Of a stretch of DNA of 64,000 nucleotides, positions 48,289 through 56,567 are shown piece by piece. A model generated the notes under the pieces. That model worked only from the letters and a program-made list of their open reading frames with translations. It did not search any database and was not told the origin of the DNA. The translations under genes and the position numbers were made by a program. The DNA is taken from the NCBI GenBank assembly GCA_947510165.1, contig CANNSB010000003.1, positions 89,762 through 153,761 on the forward strand, read 5' to 3'. The stretch's first letter is position 1, and the number at the start of each line of letters is the position of its first letter. This DNA comes from an uncultured Clostridia bacterium (GTDB lineage: Bacteria; Bacillota; Clostridia; Oscillospirales; Ruminococcaceae).

Positions 48289-49017
48289 ATGAAAAAAAAT
48301 TTAGTTGATATAAATAAGGTTTTTTTAATATTGGGGGCATTTATTTTATGTGTATTTATTATATCTTATTTATTTCCTATTGTTGGTAGTGGTCTTGATA
48401 CAAATACAAATCAATCCTCTATCTCTAGTTCGTCAAATAATATATTAGAGAATAACAGTAGTTTAAATAATTCAAGTAATATAAATGATAGTAGTGATGT
48501 AGATCATCTTAATTTAAATGATACTAGTAGTGTAGATGATAGCACTCACAGTGGCATCGTTCAGTCAGGTAAAAATAAAAATAATAAGGCTTATATGATT
48601 GATGAAATTATGGAAATACAAAGACTTTCTTATTTATTTGTATATTCTAATTTAGAAGAAAAGCAATTGGCGTTGTCTTTAGATGAATATATTAAAAAAT
48701 CTTTAACTTTAATATATTCAAGTTATAATGTAATAGATACAAATATTATAGATATATCGACAAAATATGTTGATGTTTTGATGAATGAATTAATTATTGA
48801 ACTTAAAGAAGATAAATTGAAAAATTCTTTTAAATTTAACAATATTAGTAGTAATGACTTTTTACGGGAAAAAGCTTTACTAGATAGACAAGAAGACATG
48901 TTAGAGATAAAAGAAAAACAATTAAAATATCAATTAAAATTATTAATAAGGTCATCAGGGTCAGTGTACAATTATAGTGTTTTTAAAAATATATTGGATA
49001 GTATAGAACTTGATTAA
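48289..49017 (+). CDS. Single-TM protein with Ser/Asn linker and helical domain, unknown
   Basis: This encodes 242 residues from the ATG at 48289 with GAGGTGA upstream. The layout is a short basic N-terminus, one TM (about 10-32), a Ser/Asn/Asp-rich linker (35-90) and a helical C-terminal domain (95-242) with a charged coil near the end (LLDRQEDMLEIKEKQLKYQ). The shape resembles the gene at 2819, but I see no sequence similarity. It lies just upstream of the injection-system promoter on the same strand; any link is speculative. Confidence 0.55.
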   Translation: MKKNLVDINKVFLILGAFILCVFIISYLFPIVGSGLDTNTNQSSISSSSNNILENNSSLNNSSNINDSSDVDHLNLNDTSSVDDSTHSGIVQSGKNKNNKAYMIDEIMEIQRLSYLFVYSNLEEKQLALSLDEYIKKSLTLIYSSYNVIDTNIIDISTKYVDVLMNELIIELKEDKLKNSFKFNNISSNDFLREKALLDRQEDMLEIKEKQLKYQLKLLIRSSGSVYNYSVFKNILDSIELD

Positions 49018-49086
49018 ACAAAATGTTATTTGATTATTCTTAAAATAACAAAATGTTACACGATAGTTAAAGTAGTTCGATAATAA

Positions 49087-49115
49087 TTGACATATAAAAT
49101 TATATATGATAATAT
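49087..49115 (+). promoter_or_regulatory. Promoter of the contractile-system cluster
   Basis: TTGACA (49087-49092), a 17-base spacer and TAATAT (49110-49115) with an upstream TG form the strongest promoter-like sequence in this part of the window. It leaves a leader of about 155 bases before the sheath-like gene. The leader contains an imperfect hairpin and a copy of CGATAATAAT, also found just upstream of the -35. Confidence 0.65.
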
Positions 49116-49278
49116 TTATATAGATTAACAATTTTTTTATTTGTAGTATTATTGGCATTAAAGTTTTTAAATATTGTCCGATAATAATATTGATAATGTT
49201 CCCAAAATTTATAAAATGTAAGTTTTATTTTTATAAAATTTACTCTTATGTGATAAACAAATGAAAGGTGAGCTGTTA

Positions 49279-51444
49279 ATGGAAATCATTAAACAAACCA
49301 ATAGAGCTATTTTGTTTGAGGAGATAAATCCTGAAAAACTAGATCTTATGACTTTAGTTGGTGATATAAGAGGAATAGACAGTCTAAATGATGACAAAGT
49401 GAAAGAAATTAATGAAAATCTTCTTGTTTCTAATTTTGAAGAATTCATAAATAAATTCAACCCAAGAGTTTATTCTTTTTTTAATGCCAATACTCAAAAA
49501 GTTATGTATGCACTTAAAAAACCTGATGGTCTACCAGATAGCGCTATAACAGAAATTCCTTTAAATTTATCTAATGATTTTTTAAAAATGCTTATATCTT
49601 TGATAGAAGCAAAAAGATCTCAAGGTACAATTAATGTGGATTTCAAATTTGAGAAAATTCTTGATATGATATCTCCAGCAAAAGTTATGGATGATATTAG
49701 AAGATCAAGAAAAGAACTTCAATATACTTATAATGAGTATACTAATTTAGATGATGAAAATCCACAAAAACTAGACATGGGTGATAAGCTTAATGTTATG
49801 TTTGAAGAAGCTAGTGAAAACTATAATAATATTATGGCGCTTATGCCTCTAGCAATAGAAGATATAAAAACTAGATTATTATTAGGATCAACTGAAGGCG
49901 CTGACGCTAGTGAGCAATTTAAAGCTGGTCTTTTAACAATGGGAGAAGATGGAGAACTTAAAATAATTGAAGCTCCAAAAGAAGAAACAACTTCTTTAGC
50001 TGCTTTGGATGATTCTAATACAGCTGGCTTGGTTCAAGCTCTTTCTGAAGATTATGATGCTATTGCTGAAGATTCTGCTTCACCTTATGTTTCTGATCTA
50101 GTTGTTAGAACATTTTGTCCTTTATCAAATATTACAGCAGAAGAAATAGATTTTGATAAAGAGATAAATAACTATAACACTTATCTACAGTTTTATAAAG
50201 ATTCAAAAGAAGATTTTATTAAAGCTGTTAAACCTTTAATTGAAAAAATTATTGGTGTTAAAATGTTCTTTGATCAATATACAGTTAACAGAGGAATGAA
50301 ACCATCTCTTCTAATATGTAATGTAAAACCTGATGTTATTTCACAGGCTGCTTATATAAAAAGATTAGATACTTTCTTGAAAACTGTTAATGGTAAAAAT
50401 GATTTTAAAAACACTATTTGGTTTGCTATAATGCCTTCTGTTTCTCTTGATGTAGTTTCATCTGGTGGAGTTAAAAGAGAGAGATTTAAAGGAAATAAAG
50501 CTAAAACTGTAGAAAGTAATTCTGTAGAAATAGTTTCTGTTTTATTAGAAACACTTGCTTCTCACAGAGTTCAAATGTTTTTTAATTATGAAAACAGCGA
50601 AGAAGTTACATTTAATGCAATCGCAACTAAAGGTATCAGCCATATAATGAATAAGACTGAATCTTTATCCGGTAAACCTTCTAGTGAGTTTGCTATACCT
50701 TGTATTCCAAACTTTACTATTATACCTAAAGAAAAATCAGGAGTTGTTCTTGACTCTAAAATGCTTATGAATGATTCAGGAACAGCCGAACTATCCAAAG
50801 ATAAAGAAGATATTATGAAACTTTGGTTAGAAGGGGTTTACGTTGGAGCTGCTTATGTTGCTTGTGGACTTGTTGCCGCTTACCAATGTCCAGATTATTT
50901 GAAAGAAAAACTTAAGAAAAATGTTTCTCCGCTTATGCCTGGTGTTCGTTTTGACATTGAGTCTAATGATAATTCTTTACTTATTACTACAAGTATGGCT
51001 AAAGAAATCACTGGATTTACACAAACTGTTAAAGATGAAATTAATAAATTAAGCTTTGGTTTCACATTTTCTTCTGAAAGTTCAAGTATTAATGGACAAT
51101 CAGTTACTAATATAACTGTAAATAAAGCACGTAATTTATCGTTTGATGGATATAATTATGATTCTATCTATAAAACTACTGCAAGTACTTTTATAGAAAG
51201 AATACTAAGATTTACAACTAATGACTTTAAGGAAGATGCAATAGTTAATTTCTTTAGTAATAATCCATCTAGCCAAAAAAGCAAATGGAATGCAGCTAAA
51301 AATTTCCAAAATTCTGTTCTTAAAGATGGAGATGATATTGGATTCAACATTGATCAAGAAGACAATTTGTGTAATGTTGATATATCATTTAATGGAAATA
51401 GTAAAAATCTTGCTGTATCTATCAGTGCAACTACAAGTAAATAA
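49279..51444 (+). CDS. Putative contractile sheath protein (TssC/tail-sheath-like)
   Basis: This encodes 721 residues from the ATG at 49279, with AAAGGTGA upstream. There is no signal peptide or TM. Mid-chain helices (NSVEIVSVLLETLASHRVQM near 416), the Gly/Ala-rich segment GVYVGAAYVACGLVAAYQCP near 528 and the end region (RILRFTTNDFKEDAIVNFF near 640, then an alternating beta strand at the C-terminus) resemble tail-sheath and TssC C-terminal halves. At 721 residues it could match a TssB-TssC fusion. The call is supported by the small tube-like gene that follows. Codon use is somewhat richer in C and G than neighbours, as expected for an abundant structural protein. Confidence 0.55.
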   Translation: MEIIKQTNRAILFEEINPEKLDLMTLVGDIRGIDSLNDDKVKEINENLLVSNFEEFINKFNPRVYSFFNANTQKVMYALKKPDGLPDSAITEIPLNLSNDFLKMLISLIEAKRSQGTINVDFKFEKILDMISPAKVMDDIRRSRKELQYTYNEYTNLDDENPQKLDMGDKLNVMFEEASENYNNIMALMPLAIEDIKTRLLLGSTEGADASEQFKAGLLTMGEDGELKIIEAPKEETTSLAALDDSNTAGLVQALSEDYDAIAEDSASPYVSDLVVRTFCPLSNITAEEIDFDKEINNYNTYLQFYKDSKEDFIKAVKPLIEKIIGVKMFFDQYTVNRGMKPSLLICNVKPDVISQAAYIKRLDTFLKTVNGKNDFKNTIWFAIMPSVSLDVVSSGGVKRERFKGNKAKTVESNSVEIVSVLLETLASHRVQMFFNYENSEEVTFNAIATKGISHIMNKTESLSGKPSSEFAIPCIPNFTIIPKEKSGVVLDSKMLMNDSGTAELSKDKEDIMKLWLEGVYVGAAYVACGLVAAYQCPDYLKEKLKKNVSPLMPGVRFDIESNDNSLLITTSMAKEITGFTQTVKDEINKLSFGFTFSSESSSINGQSVTNITVNKARNLSFDGYNYDSIYKTTASTFIERILRFTTNDFKEDAIVNFFSNNPSSQKSKWNAAKNFQNSVLKDGDDIGFNIDQEDNLCNVDISFNGNSKNLAVSISATTSK

Positions 51445-51471
51445 TAATATTTACTATTTAAAATTGACATC

Positions 51472-51503
51472 AATTATTCTTTAAAAGAATAATTTTTGTG
51501 TAG
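51472..51503 (+). terminator. Hairpin between sheath- and tube-like genes (attenuator?)
   Basis: AATTATTCTTT and AAAGAATAATT are perfect reverse complements at 51472-51494, followed by TTTTTG. It looks like a weak terminator or RNA-stability hairpin in the 124-base gap between the sheath- and tube-like genes. Confidence 0.45.
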
Positions 51504-51568
51504 GAAATATAATTAATATTTTCTACTATATATAAAAAATAATTTAATTAATAAAAGGAGAATTTATT

Positions 51569-52021
51569 ATGGGATTAGTATTAAAAATGGGCGAAGGTAA
51601 AAAAGGAGCTGTATTAAAAGATACGGGTATTGAACTTTTTTCTTGCTCACTAATTAAAGAATTACCAGTTAAATCCGTTGCACCAAGTGCAGACGAAACT
51701 TATAGTATTGCACTTGAGGGCAAAATTTCTAAAAATTCTGAAGGAATAGAGCCAACTTTAAAGACTATTGCTGAATGGGCTAATATGCCTTCTGGTAGTG
51801 TACTTGCTCTTAGAAATATAGAAGTAACTGAAAATACTGGAGATTATACTTATAGAGTTTATACTATGCCTTTAGCATTTGTTTTTTCTTATAAAGAAAC
51901 ATTTGAAGAATCTGAAGGTGAAGGTAGATTTACTCTTGTCATGAGAATGAAAAAAGAACAAAATACATTTTTTAATCTTACTGGTGGATTTGAACAAACT
52001 ACTGAAGATGCAAGAGCTTAA
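51569..52021 (+). CDS. Putative Hcp/tail-tube-like protein
   Basis: This 150-residue all-beta soluble protein begins MGLVLKMGEGKKGAVLKDTG. Strand-rich segments (TYSIALEGKISKN, VLALRNIEVTENTGDYTYRV, MPLAFVFSYKETF, RFTLVMRMKKEQN) fit the closed beta barrel of Hcp and tail tubes, which stack as rings inside a sheath. Size (about 150-170) and position right after the sheath-like gene fit. Sequence identity to known Hcp is low by eye. AAAGGAG precedes the ATG. Codon use resembles the sheath gene. Confidence 0.55.
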   Translation: MGLVLKMGEGKKGAVLKDTGIELFSCSLIKELPVKSVAPSADETYSIALEGKISKNSEGIEPTLKTIAEWANMPSGSVLALRNIEVTENTGDYTYRVYTMPLAFVFSYKETFEESEGEGRFTLVMRMKKEQNTFFNLTGGFEQTTEDARA

Positions 52022-52100
52022 ATCATTTGATTTTAAAATTAAATAACTAGTTTTATTAATGAGCTTTTTATAATAAATCTTATTAACTAAAATTTATAAT

Positions 52101-52131
52101 TATAAAGGGGAGTTTTATTCTCCCCTTTATA
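52101..52131 (+). terminator. Strong hairpin after the tube-like gene
   Basis: A perfect 12-bp stem (52101-52112 with 52120-52131), with core GGGGAG/CTCCCC and a seven-base loop, lies in the 135-base gap before the J-domain gene. The T-tract is poor. It may give partial termination or protect the upstream mRNA, keeping sheath and tube levels above those of downstream genes. Confidence 0.6.
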
Positions 52132-52156
52132 TAATATAAGCGAGGAATTTGTTTGT

Positions 52157-52594
52157 ATGAAAACATATTATGAAATTTTAAATATTTCAGTTAATGCAAA
52201 AGATTCTGAAATAAAAAATTCTTATAGAAAATTGGCAAAAAAACATCACCCTGATTTAAATCCTGGAGATAAGGAAGCGGAAAAAACTTTCAAGTTAATT
52301 AGCGAGGCTTATGAAACTTTAAGTGATTCAAATAAACGAGAAAAATATGATCATTTATTATCAAATCCAAAAGGTAAAAAAGCAGTTTCTTCAAATAAAA
52401 AATCTGATAAATCTCAAAATGTTGAGTTTAATGGATTTGGTTTTGATCCTAGAAACACATCTGGTGGATTTGAAAGTTTTTTTGGTTTTACTCCAAAAGG
52501 CAATAAAGTTGAACAAAAAGAAAAAGAAGAAAAAAAAGGTCCAGTAGATACAAGTGCTGCATTTGAAAGTTTTTTCGGTTTTAAAGGCAAATAA
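52157..52594 (+). CDS. J-domain co-chaperone with repeated FESFFGF motif
   Basis: This 145-residue protein has a complete J domain (1-66) with the HPD motif at 31-33, needed to stimulate an Hsp70 ATPase. It lacks the Gly/Phe, zinc-finger and substrate domains of housekeeping DnaJ. Instead a Lys-rich linker carries FESFFGF twice (105-111 and 136-142), plus a shorter FNGFGF at 91-96. These look like short binding motifs. The Hsp70/actin-like gene in the same cluster (58580) is the natural partner. GAGGAA precedes the ATG. Confidence 0.85.
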   Translation: MKTYYEILNISVNAKDSEIKNSYRKLAKKHHPDLNPGDKEAEKTFKLISEAYETLSDSNKREKYDHLLSNPKGKKAVSSNKKSDKSQNVEFNGFGFDPRNTSGGFESFFGFTPKGNKVEQKEKEEKKGPVDTSAAFESFFGFKGK

Positions 52595-52610
52595 ATGGAG
52601 TTGATAATTT

Positions 52611-53357
52611 TTGAAAATATTTAGCAAAGAGTTCTTCAAAAAGTTTTATTTAGATATACTTCTCTTTGTATTTGCGTTGATTGTTAGTGTTTTATTCATA
52701 AAAAATATTCCTTTACTTATCATTGTTATATTAATTTTATGGATAATAGGAGTTTTTAAATGTTTTAAAGAAATTAAAAATTATAATTTATATAAAAAAT
52801 TTAAAGATGAAGAAAAAACGCATTACTTATCTTCCGGAGATTTTGATTTAAATTCAGTTGATAATTACTTTGATGATGGAATTAATAACATATTAAATGA
52901 AACCAATGAAAAAGAAAAAATAAATTTAAATAAAGAAAATAATATTGATAATAAATTTAATGAGTTAGAAAATAATTTAGTTAAAAATTATAAAGCTAAT
53001 ATAATAAAAACAGATTATATATCTAAAATTTTAATGTTAAATGAATATGGTGCACCTATAAAAGAGTGGAATATAACTGGAATGGTATCTGTTATTATTG
53101 GGAAAGATAATAATATAGATGATGTTGATATTGATTTATCTAGTTCTGTATATTCTGCTTTAATTAATAGTCAGCATGCAATTTTAAATTATTCTAATAA
53201 AGGTTGGTTTATAGAAGATCACTATTCTGACAATGGAATATTAATAGAAAAAAGTTATAATAAGGGTAAACTAGATAAAATTGATTCTGGAGAACCTTAT
53301 AAAATAGATTTTGGTGATATTATTTATATTGCTAATACAAAATTATTAATTGTTTAA
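52611..53357 (+). CDS. Membrane-anchored FHA-domain protein
   Basis: This 248-residue protein from a TTG start (TGGAG upstream) has two adjacent TMs (about 13-31 and 33-50), an acidic cytoplasmic linker and a C-terminal FHA domain (about 155-248). FHA features include VIIGKDNNIDDVDIDL, the recognition Ser and His in INSQHAIL and the SDNGILI turn. The usual Gly-Arg is Gly-Lys here, so phospho-Thr binding may be weak. It probably recruits a partner to the membrane. FHA proteins regulate type VI secretion in Gram-negatives. Confidence 0.75.
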   Translation: MKIFSKEFFKKFYLDILLFVFALIVSVLFIKNIPLLIIVILILWIIGVFKCFKEIKNYNLYKKFKDEEKTHYLSSGDFDLNSVDNYFDDGINNILNETNEKEKINLNKENNIDNKFNELENNLVKNYKANIIKTDYISKILMLNEYGAPIKEWNITGMVSVIIGKDNNIDDVDIDLSSSVYSALINSQHAILNYSNKGWFIEDHYSDNGILIEKSYNKGKLDKIDSGEPYKIDFGDIIYIANTKLLIV

Positions 53358-53380
53358 ATTATTATAAGGAGTTGTTTAAA

Positions 53381-53869
53381 TTGGGTCTAGTTAGATGTAA
53401 AAATGGACATATGTTTAGTGGAAGACGATATGGATCTATATGTCCATATTGTAATATTGATACTTCTGTAGAAGATAGCACTGATTTAACCGGTGGGGTT
53501 AATATTGATGAAGAACTTATGAAAGATGAAGTTCATCCTGTTTGTGGGTGGATTGTTTGTATAGAGGGAGCAAGAAAAGGTAAAGACTATAAGGTTCATG
53601 ATGGTAAAAATTTTGTAGGTAGATCTGATGATATGGATATTCAAATTTTAGGAGATAATAATATTTCTAGAAAAAATCATGCTATAATTATTTATGATAA
53701 AAAGAAAAGAGAAACAGTTTTACTTCCTGGTGATTCTTCTGGTATAGCTTATTTAAACGATGAAGCCGTATACACACCATCTACTCTTTCATCTTATGAC
53801 ATTATAGAATTAGGTAATAGTAAATTTTTATTTGTACCATTTTGTGGAGATCATTTTGAATGGGAATAA
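53381..53869 (+). CDS. Zinc-ribbon plus FHA-domain protein
   Basis: This encodes 162 residues from the TTG at 53381 (AAGGAG at 53366-53371). An N-terminal zinc ribbon, CKNGHMFSGRRYGSICPYC, precedes a canonical FHA domain (about 65-160) with FVGRSDDMDIQI, ISRKNHAIIIYD and a Gly-rich turn. All phosphothreonine-contact positions (Arg, Ser, Arg, Asn/His) appear present, unlike the membrane FHA protein upstream. It is soluble and likely binds a phosphorylated component of this system. Confidence 0.85.
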   Translation: MGLVRCKNGHMFSGRRYGSICPYCNIDTSVEDSTDLTGGVNIDEELMKDEVHPVCGWIVCIEGARKGKDYKVHDGKNFVGRSDDMDIQILGDNNISRKNHAIIIYDKKKRETVLLPGDSSGIAYLNDEAVYTPSTLSSYDIIELGNSKFLFVPFCGDHFEWE

Positions 53870-53889
53870 TTATATAGGAGAGAATCGAT

Positions 53890-54801
53890 ATGTTGCTTGA
53901 TGGACAGTTATTATATCTTCTGCTAATTATTATAGGAGTTATTGCTGTTATCTATATAATATTATATTTATCTAGTCTTTCGCAAAAAAAAGAGGAAAAA
54001 ATTTCAAATGATTTATTAGATAATGAAGATAATTTTGAAAATGACGAAAAAGATAATAGATTTTTAGATATTGGCGTTTCAAAAAGTATTGGAGATTCTG
54101 AAACTCAGGTAGAAAATGTAGATGTATTAATAAATAATGATTGTTGTATGGCTGTTTTAACAGATGGAATAACAGAAAATTCATATTGTAAAACAGCCAG
54201 TGAAATTGCATCTAAATCTTTTAAAAATATTTTTGAACGTCAAGAAAATTTTGAAAATATAAATTTTTTTCTAAATAAAATGTTTAATATAGCAAATCAT
54301 AATATACTTAGCGTATTGTCTGAAAAAGGAAAGTCCACTGCGGCTTGCGCTATTATTAATAGAGGAAAATTATACTATGGTTTAGTTGGTGAAAGTAAAA
54401 TTAGTGTTTATAGAAATAATTCTTTAATTCAGATAAGCGTTGGGCATACTATAAGTGCCTATGTTAAACAAGAATTTGAAAAAGGAAAACTTTCTAGAAA
54501 AAAAACACTTTCCATGTTAAATGAAAATACTTTATATAATTATTTAGGTGTTGATGGTTTTAAAAATGTGGAATTATTGGAAGTTCCAGTAGAATTAAAA
54601 TCGGGGGATATAGTAGTTATAATGAGTAATGGAGTTTTCAATACTATTAGTTGCATTGAAATAGAAAAATATCTAGGTCAACTATCTAATTGTGCTACAA
54701 AAAGCAGAAGAATAATTGGTGCTATTGATAGTTTTGATTATTTAGAAAAAGGAAATTCTAGTATTATACTAATAAAATATAACGGACGACAAGTTAGTTA
54801 A
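53890..54801 (+). CDS. PP2C-like protein with N-terminal TM (degenerate metal site)
   Basis: This 303-residue protein has a TM at about 7-29, an acidic linker (35-58), then a PP2C-type fold (58-300). Recognisable motifs are AVLTDGITEN (Asp92-Gly93), STAACAIINRGKLYYGLVGE and IVVIMSNGVFN. The second-metal Asp of the usual SDG motif is Asn247, and the late Asp-Asn pair appears as GNSSIIL. This suggests reduced or no phosphatase activity. It is in the same operon as two FHA proteins, as PppA and Fha are in type VI loci, but no Ser/Thr kinase is seen in the window. Confidence 0.75.
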   Translation: MLLDGQLLYLLLIIIGVIAVIYIILYLSSLSQKKEEKISNDLLDNEDNFENDEKDNRFLDIGVSKSIGDSETQVENVDVLINNDCCMAVLTDGITENSYCKTASEIASKSFKNIFERQENFENINFFLNKMFNIANHNILSVLSEKGKSTAACAIINRGKLYYGLVGESKISVYRNNSLIQISVGHTISAYVKQEFEKGKLSRKKTLSMLNENTLYNYLGVDGFKNVELLEVPVELKSGDIVVIMSNGVFNTISCIEIEKYLGQLSNCATKSRRIIGAIDSFDYLEKGNSSIILIKYNGRQVS

Positions 54802-54815
54802 GGATGCTGTGAAAT

Positions 54816-56540
54816 ATGAGAAAAGAAAATTCAAAATTTGTTACAGGTTTTGTTTCTGAAGCAGGTGCTCAACTTAAAAATAGAGACTATTTTGCTTTTG
54901 TAGAGCTGGATAACTTTGCTTGTTATGTAATAGCTGATGGAATAGATGATGATCAAGATTTAGAAAGTGCTAAAATTGCTGTGACTAGCGTAATTAGAAG
55001 CTTTTCTGAATATCCTTCTATGAGAAAAAATATAATAAAAGGATATTTAAATTTAGCAAATAGAGAGTTAATAGGGGAAAGTATGGATGTTAAATTGAAA
55101 TCCTCTATAACATTAGTTGTTACAAATTATGTGAAAATGGTTTATGCTGTTGCCGGAAATACCAGGTTTAATCTTTTTGGTGATGGAATTTTAAAGCAAG
55201 CTTCTCTAGATCAATCTTTAAGTCAAGATATGAATCTTTATGGAAATCTACCACTAGATAAAATTGCACAACATGAAGAGAGACATAATCTGTATTCATA
55301 TCTAGGTCAGACAGAAGGTTTTAGTCCTTTTATATCTAAAAAAATATCACTTTCTGATGGAGATATTTTAGCTTTATTTACAAAAGGCGTATGGGAAAAT
55401 ATCGATACAGGAGAAATGATTACTTCTGTTGGATCTGGTGCAGAACCGCAAGATGTACTGGATTCAGTAGAAGAAACTATATTATCCAGACAAACATTAG
55501 ATTTAACTGATTATACGTTAGCTATTATTTTTATTGATAAAATTTTTTCTGATCCTAATGCAGAAAAAAAGAAAAAAACAATAAGAACTGTGGTTATTGT
55601 TGCTCTTATTTTATCAATAGTTGTAACTATAGTTGTTTTTGTGTTTTTAGCTATAAGAAATAAAAATAAAGAAAAATTAGAAGATTATATTCAAAACTCT
55701 ACTAATTATGTTGATTCTAATAATATTCCTAGAGCTATTGAAGAATATGATAAAGCAATTGAACAAGCTCAAAAGTTAGGTTCTAAGTTACTTAAAGATG
55801 AATTAAATATAAAAAAGACAATACTTGAAAGTATTGTTCAAGCAGATGAAAAAATAAATAGTAAAGATTTTTCTGAGGCAGAATTGCTATTAGTTAAAGC
55901 TAGGGAGATATCTAGAGAAAATGATAATATAGCTTCAAGTTATATAGATAATAAACTTCAAATAGTTAAGGGGTTTATTAAAGTACATGATGCGCTTGCT
56001 TTAGGTGATGAATTATTAGAATTAGGTGAATTATTAAAAGCTGAGGCTAAATTCTTAGAGGCTAGAAAAGAAGCGGCCAATATTTTTTATATTGAAGGAA
56101 GAGAGCAGGCAATGCAAAATCTTGAACAAGTTTATCAACAACAAACTCTTTTAAAAGAAGAAATTGATAGTAAAGTTGAGATGGAAGCTGCTGCTATAGA
56201 ATTTATTAAAAAAGGTGATCAAAGTTTTCTTGATAATGACTATGATAGTGCAGAAATGTTTTATAGAATGGCTAAAGATAAATTTGATAGCGCGGATGTA
56301 AAAGACAAATCTTCTTCTATACAAGAAAAAATTGATTTGTCATTGAAAAAAATTGCAGATGTAAATGCTAAAATTGATCAAGCAACTGCATATATACAAG
56401 AAGGAGATCAATTTGTAATTATGCAAGATGTTCCAAACGCTAGAAATGCATATATTCTTGCTAGAAATATATACACTGAACTTAATCATCAAAAAGGACT
56501 TAAAGAGATTCAGGATAAATTAGATATGTTGGGGTCATAA
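54816..56540 (+). CDS. PP2C-like domain fused through a TM to TPR-like helical repeats
   Basis: This 574-residue protein begins with a cytoplasmic PP2C-like domain (1-245): LKNRDYFAF, VIADGIDD (Asp41-Gly42), and GNTRF where GDSR is usual. The SDG position is TKG (189-191) and the late motif is TDYTLAI. Two metal-binding Asp are therefore replaced. A TM at about 256-277 follows. The remainder (280-574) is helical, with TPR-like units such as IPRAIEEYDKAIEQAQKLGS and YDSAEMFYRMAKDKF, predicted to lie outside the membrane. It may link a cytoplasmic signal to an envelope scaffold. Confidence 0.75.
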   Translation: MRKENSKFVTGFVSEAGAQLKNRDYFAFVELDNFACYVIADGIDDDQDLESAKIAVTSVIRSFSEYPSMRKNIIKGYLNLANRELIGESMDVKLKSSITLVVTNYVKMVYAVAGNTRFNLFGDGILKQASLDQSLSQDMNLYGNLPLDKIAQHEERHNLYSYLGQTEGFSPFISKKISLSDGDILALFTKGVWENIDTGEMITSVGSGAEPQDVLDSVEETILSRQTLDLTDYTLAIIFIDKIFSDPNAEKKKKTIRTVVIVALILSIVVTIVVFVFLAIRNKNKEKLEDYIQNSTNYVDSNNIPRAIEEYDKAIEQAQKLGSKLLKDELNIKKTILESIVQADEKINSKDFSEAELLLVKAREISRENDNIASSYIDNKLQIVKGFIKVHDALALGDELLELGELLKAEAKFLEARKEAANIFYIEGREQAMQNLEQVYQQQTLLKEEIDSKVEMEAAAIEFIKKGDQSFLDNDYDSAEMFYRMAKDKFDSADVKDKSSSIQEKIDLSLKKIADVNAKIDQATAYIQEGDQFVIMQDVPNARNAYILARNIYTELNHQKGLKEIQDKLDMLGS

Positions 56541-56567
56541 GAATATTTTATAAAGGAGGATTTTAAA

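Noticed and set aside
49209-49460. Minus-strand 83-codon frame at the start of the sheath-like gene
   Set aside because: It overlaps the leader and N-terminus of the sheath-like gene and has no binding site.
49279-52021. Sheath and tube as part of a prophage
   Set aside because: No integrase, terminase, portal, capsid, tape measure or lysis gene is seen, and FHA/PP2C/Hsp70 genes are not phage-like. A remnant cannot be fully excluded beyond 64000.
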